This document shows positions 4,986-5,326 of a stretch of DNA of 5,326 bases, piece after piece. The notes beneath the pieces are model-generated. The model did not search any database and was not told the origin of the DNA. It saw only the letters and a list, made by a program, of their open reading frames with translations. The stretch is from Caldora sp. SIO3E6 (lineage in GTDB: Bacteria > Cyanobacteriota > Cyanobacteriia > Cyanobacteriales > Coleofasciculaceae): positions 1-5,326 of the forward strand of contig JAAHHL010000575.1 in NCBI GenBank assembly GCA_010672185.1, given 5' to 3'. Positions within the stretch are counted from its first letter, which is position 1. Each line of letters starts with the position of its first letter. Both the position numbers and the translations under genes were made by a program.

Positions 4986-5326
4986 AGGAGTTGTGAATGC
5001 TGAGAGTGAGCACCCCAAGAATAAACTTTACCCCCCTGACGTCCCCACCACAAATCAAAACTCAAGAGCTCAAGAAAAACAAAGGGCGATTTTCCCGATG
5101 GTGCTCTCGACTAGCACAGCGCGGCGAAAATAACCGGCAAGTTAGCAAAGATAAAAGAGCTTCCCTCCTACCTCCAGTTCCCCTCCTGGGAGGGGTTAGG
5201 GGTGGGTTTTGCCTCCTGCCTCCTGCCTCCTGCCTCCTGCCTCCTGCCTTCCGCCTTCTGCCTCCTGCCTTCCGCCTCCTGCCTCCTGCCTCCTGCCTCC
5301 TGCCTTCTTTCTTCTGCCTTCTGGCA
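4986..5326 (+). CDS. Possible partial gene, unknown, running off the window through repeats
   Basis: An ATG at 4997 has AGGAG (4986-4990) six bases before it, a near-ideal Shine-Dalgarno that I include in the feature. The frame is open for 110 codons to the last base, so its end is not in the window. Residues 1-57 are non-repeat: basic and polar, with KKNKGRFSRWCSRLAQRGE at about 27-45, no signal peptide and no family I recognise. From about residue 58 the frame enters the 41-bp repeat (LLPPVPLLGGVRGG) and then the heptamer array, translated as LLPPASC-like units. Repeat DNA here lacks stops in this frame, so only the first 60 or so codons count as evidence, and a frame that long can be open by chance. 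It may be a real gene whose early part was invaded by repeats, a truncated relic, or spurious. Confidence 0.35.
5168..5208 (-). repeat. Right copy of the 41-bp dispersed repeat (inverted)
   Basis: Read on the minus strand, it matches 4782-4822 with three substitutions in 41. It contains the hairpin CCCCTCC-TG-GGAGGGG (5180-5195). The heptamer array adjoins its GGGTGGGTT end, whereas in the left copy degenerate heptamers lie at the opposite end, so the two are not simple inverted copies of one long block. Confidence 0.85.
5188..5206 (+). other. G-quadruplex-type motif
   Basis: GGGAGGGGTTAGGGGTGGG has four runs of at least three G separated by loops of 1, 3 and 1 nt, a textbook three-tetrad arrangement. 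It lies in the right 41-bp repeat. Whether it folds in vivo is not known from sequence; the overlapping 7-bp hairpin would compete with it. Confidence 0.6.
5211..5322. repeat. Tandem heptamer array, 16 units of GCCTCCT and variants
   Basis: Sixteen 7-bp units run without a gap. Units 1-5, 8 and 10-13 are GCCTCCT, units 6 and 9 GCCTTCC, units 7, 14 and 16 GCCTTCT, and unit 15 TTCTTCT. The sequence continues as GGCA at the window edge. Apart from one G per unit the plus strand is all pyrimidine. This is an STRR-type heptamer of filamentous cyanobacteria. Because 7 is not divisible by 3, all three frames of the repeat are sampled every 21 bp, and the plus-strand frame from 4997 stays open through it. 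Confidence 0.95.

Noticed and set aside
5211..5322. CRISPR-like array
   Set aside because: Units are contiguous heptamers with no unique spacers; a short tandem repeat, not CRISPR. The octamer array at 1701-1772 fails for the same reason.

Overview
The window reads as chromosomal DNA from a filamentous, repeat-rich cyanobacterium. The evidence is a beta-carboxysome shell protein (CcmK), a glycolate dehydrogenase GlcE-type subunit, two GCGATCGC (HIP1) octamers outside genes, and purine/pyrimidine-biased short tandem repeats (an 8-bp array and a 7-bp array) typical of such genomes. A Moorena-like or related marine filamentous genus is a guess from the repeat style, not a demonstrated assignment.

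Layout, left to right. (1) 2-826, minus: a complete two-domain sulfurtransferase of the SseA / 3-mercaptopyruvate type. (2) 1022-1675, minus: a very AT-rich, roughly six-helix membrane protein of unknown family. Its first ATG lies just inside a 9-unit octamer repeat (1701-1772); a TTG-started extension through that repeat is possible but less likely. (3) 1943-3292, minus: a GlcE-like FAD-binding subunit. (4) 3293-3589: a divergent intergenic region with weak promoter candidates. (5) 3590-4024, plus: a stand-alone receiver-domain response regulator with no output domain. (6) 4095-4280 and 4382-4693, minus: a probable two-gene operon, with ccmK first and then a 61-residue helical acidic protein; both have strong Shine-Dalgarno sequences. 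(7) 4694-5326: mostly repeat DNA. It holds a MITE-like segment with imperfect terminal inverted repeats directly upstream of ccmK, two inverted copies of a 41-bp C/G-rich repeat (38 of 41 identical), a G-quadruplex-type motif in the right copy, and a heptamer array reaching the window edge. Within it, an open frame with a good Shine-Dalgarno starts at 4997 on the plus strand and runs off the end through the repeats.

Functionally, ccmK (CO2 fixation compartment) and glcE (photorespiratory glycolate oxidation) belong to linked physiology, but they are not in one operon because the response regulator on the opposite strand lies between them. The other genes show no obvious joint pathway. I see no defence system, CRISPR array, integrase or transposase. 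The most worthwhile leads are the unnamed small protein paired with a satellite ccmK, the repeat-derived structures around the ccmK promoter, and the window-edge frame that reads into repeats.
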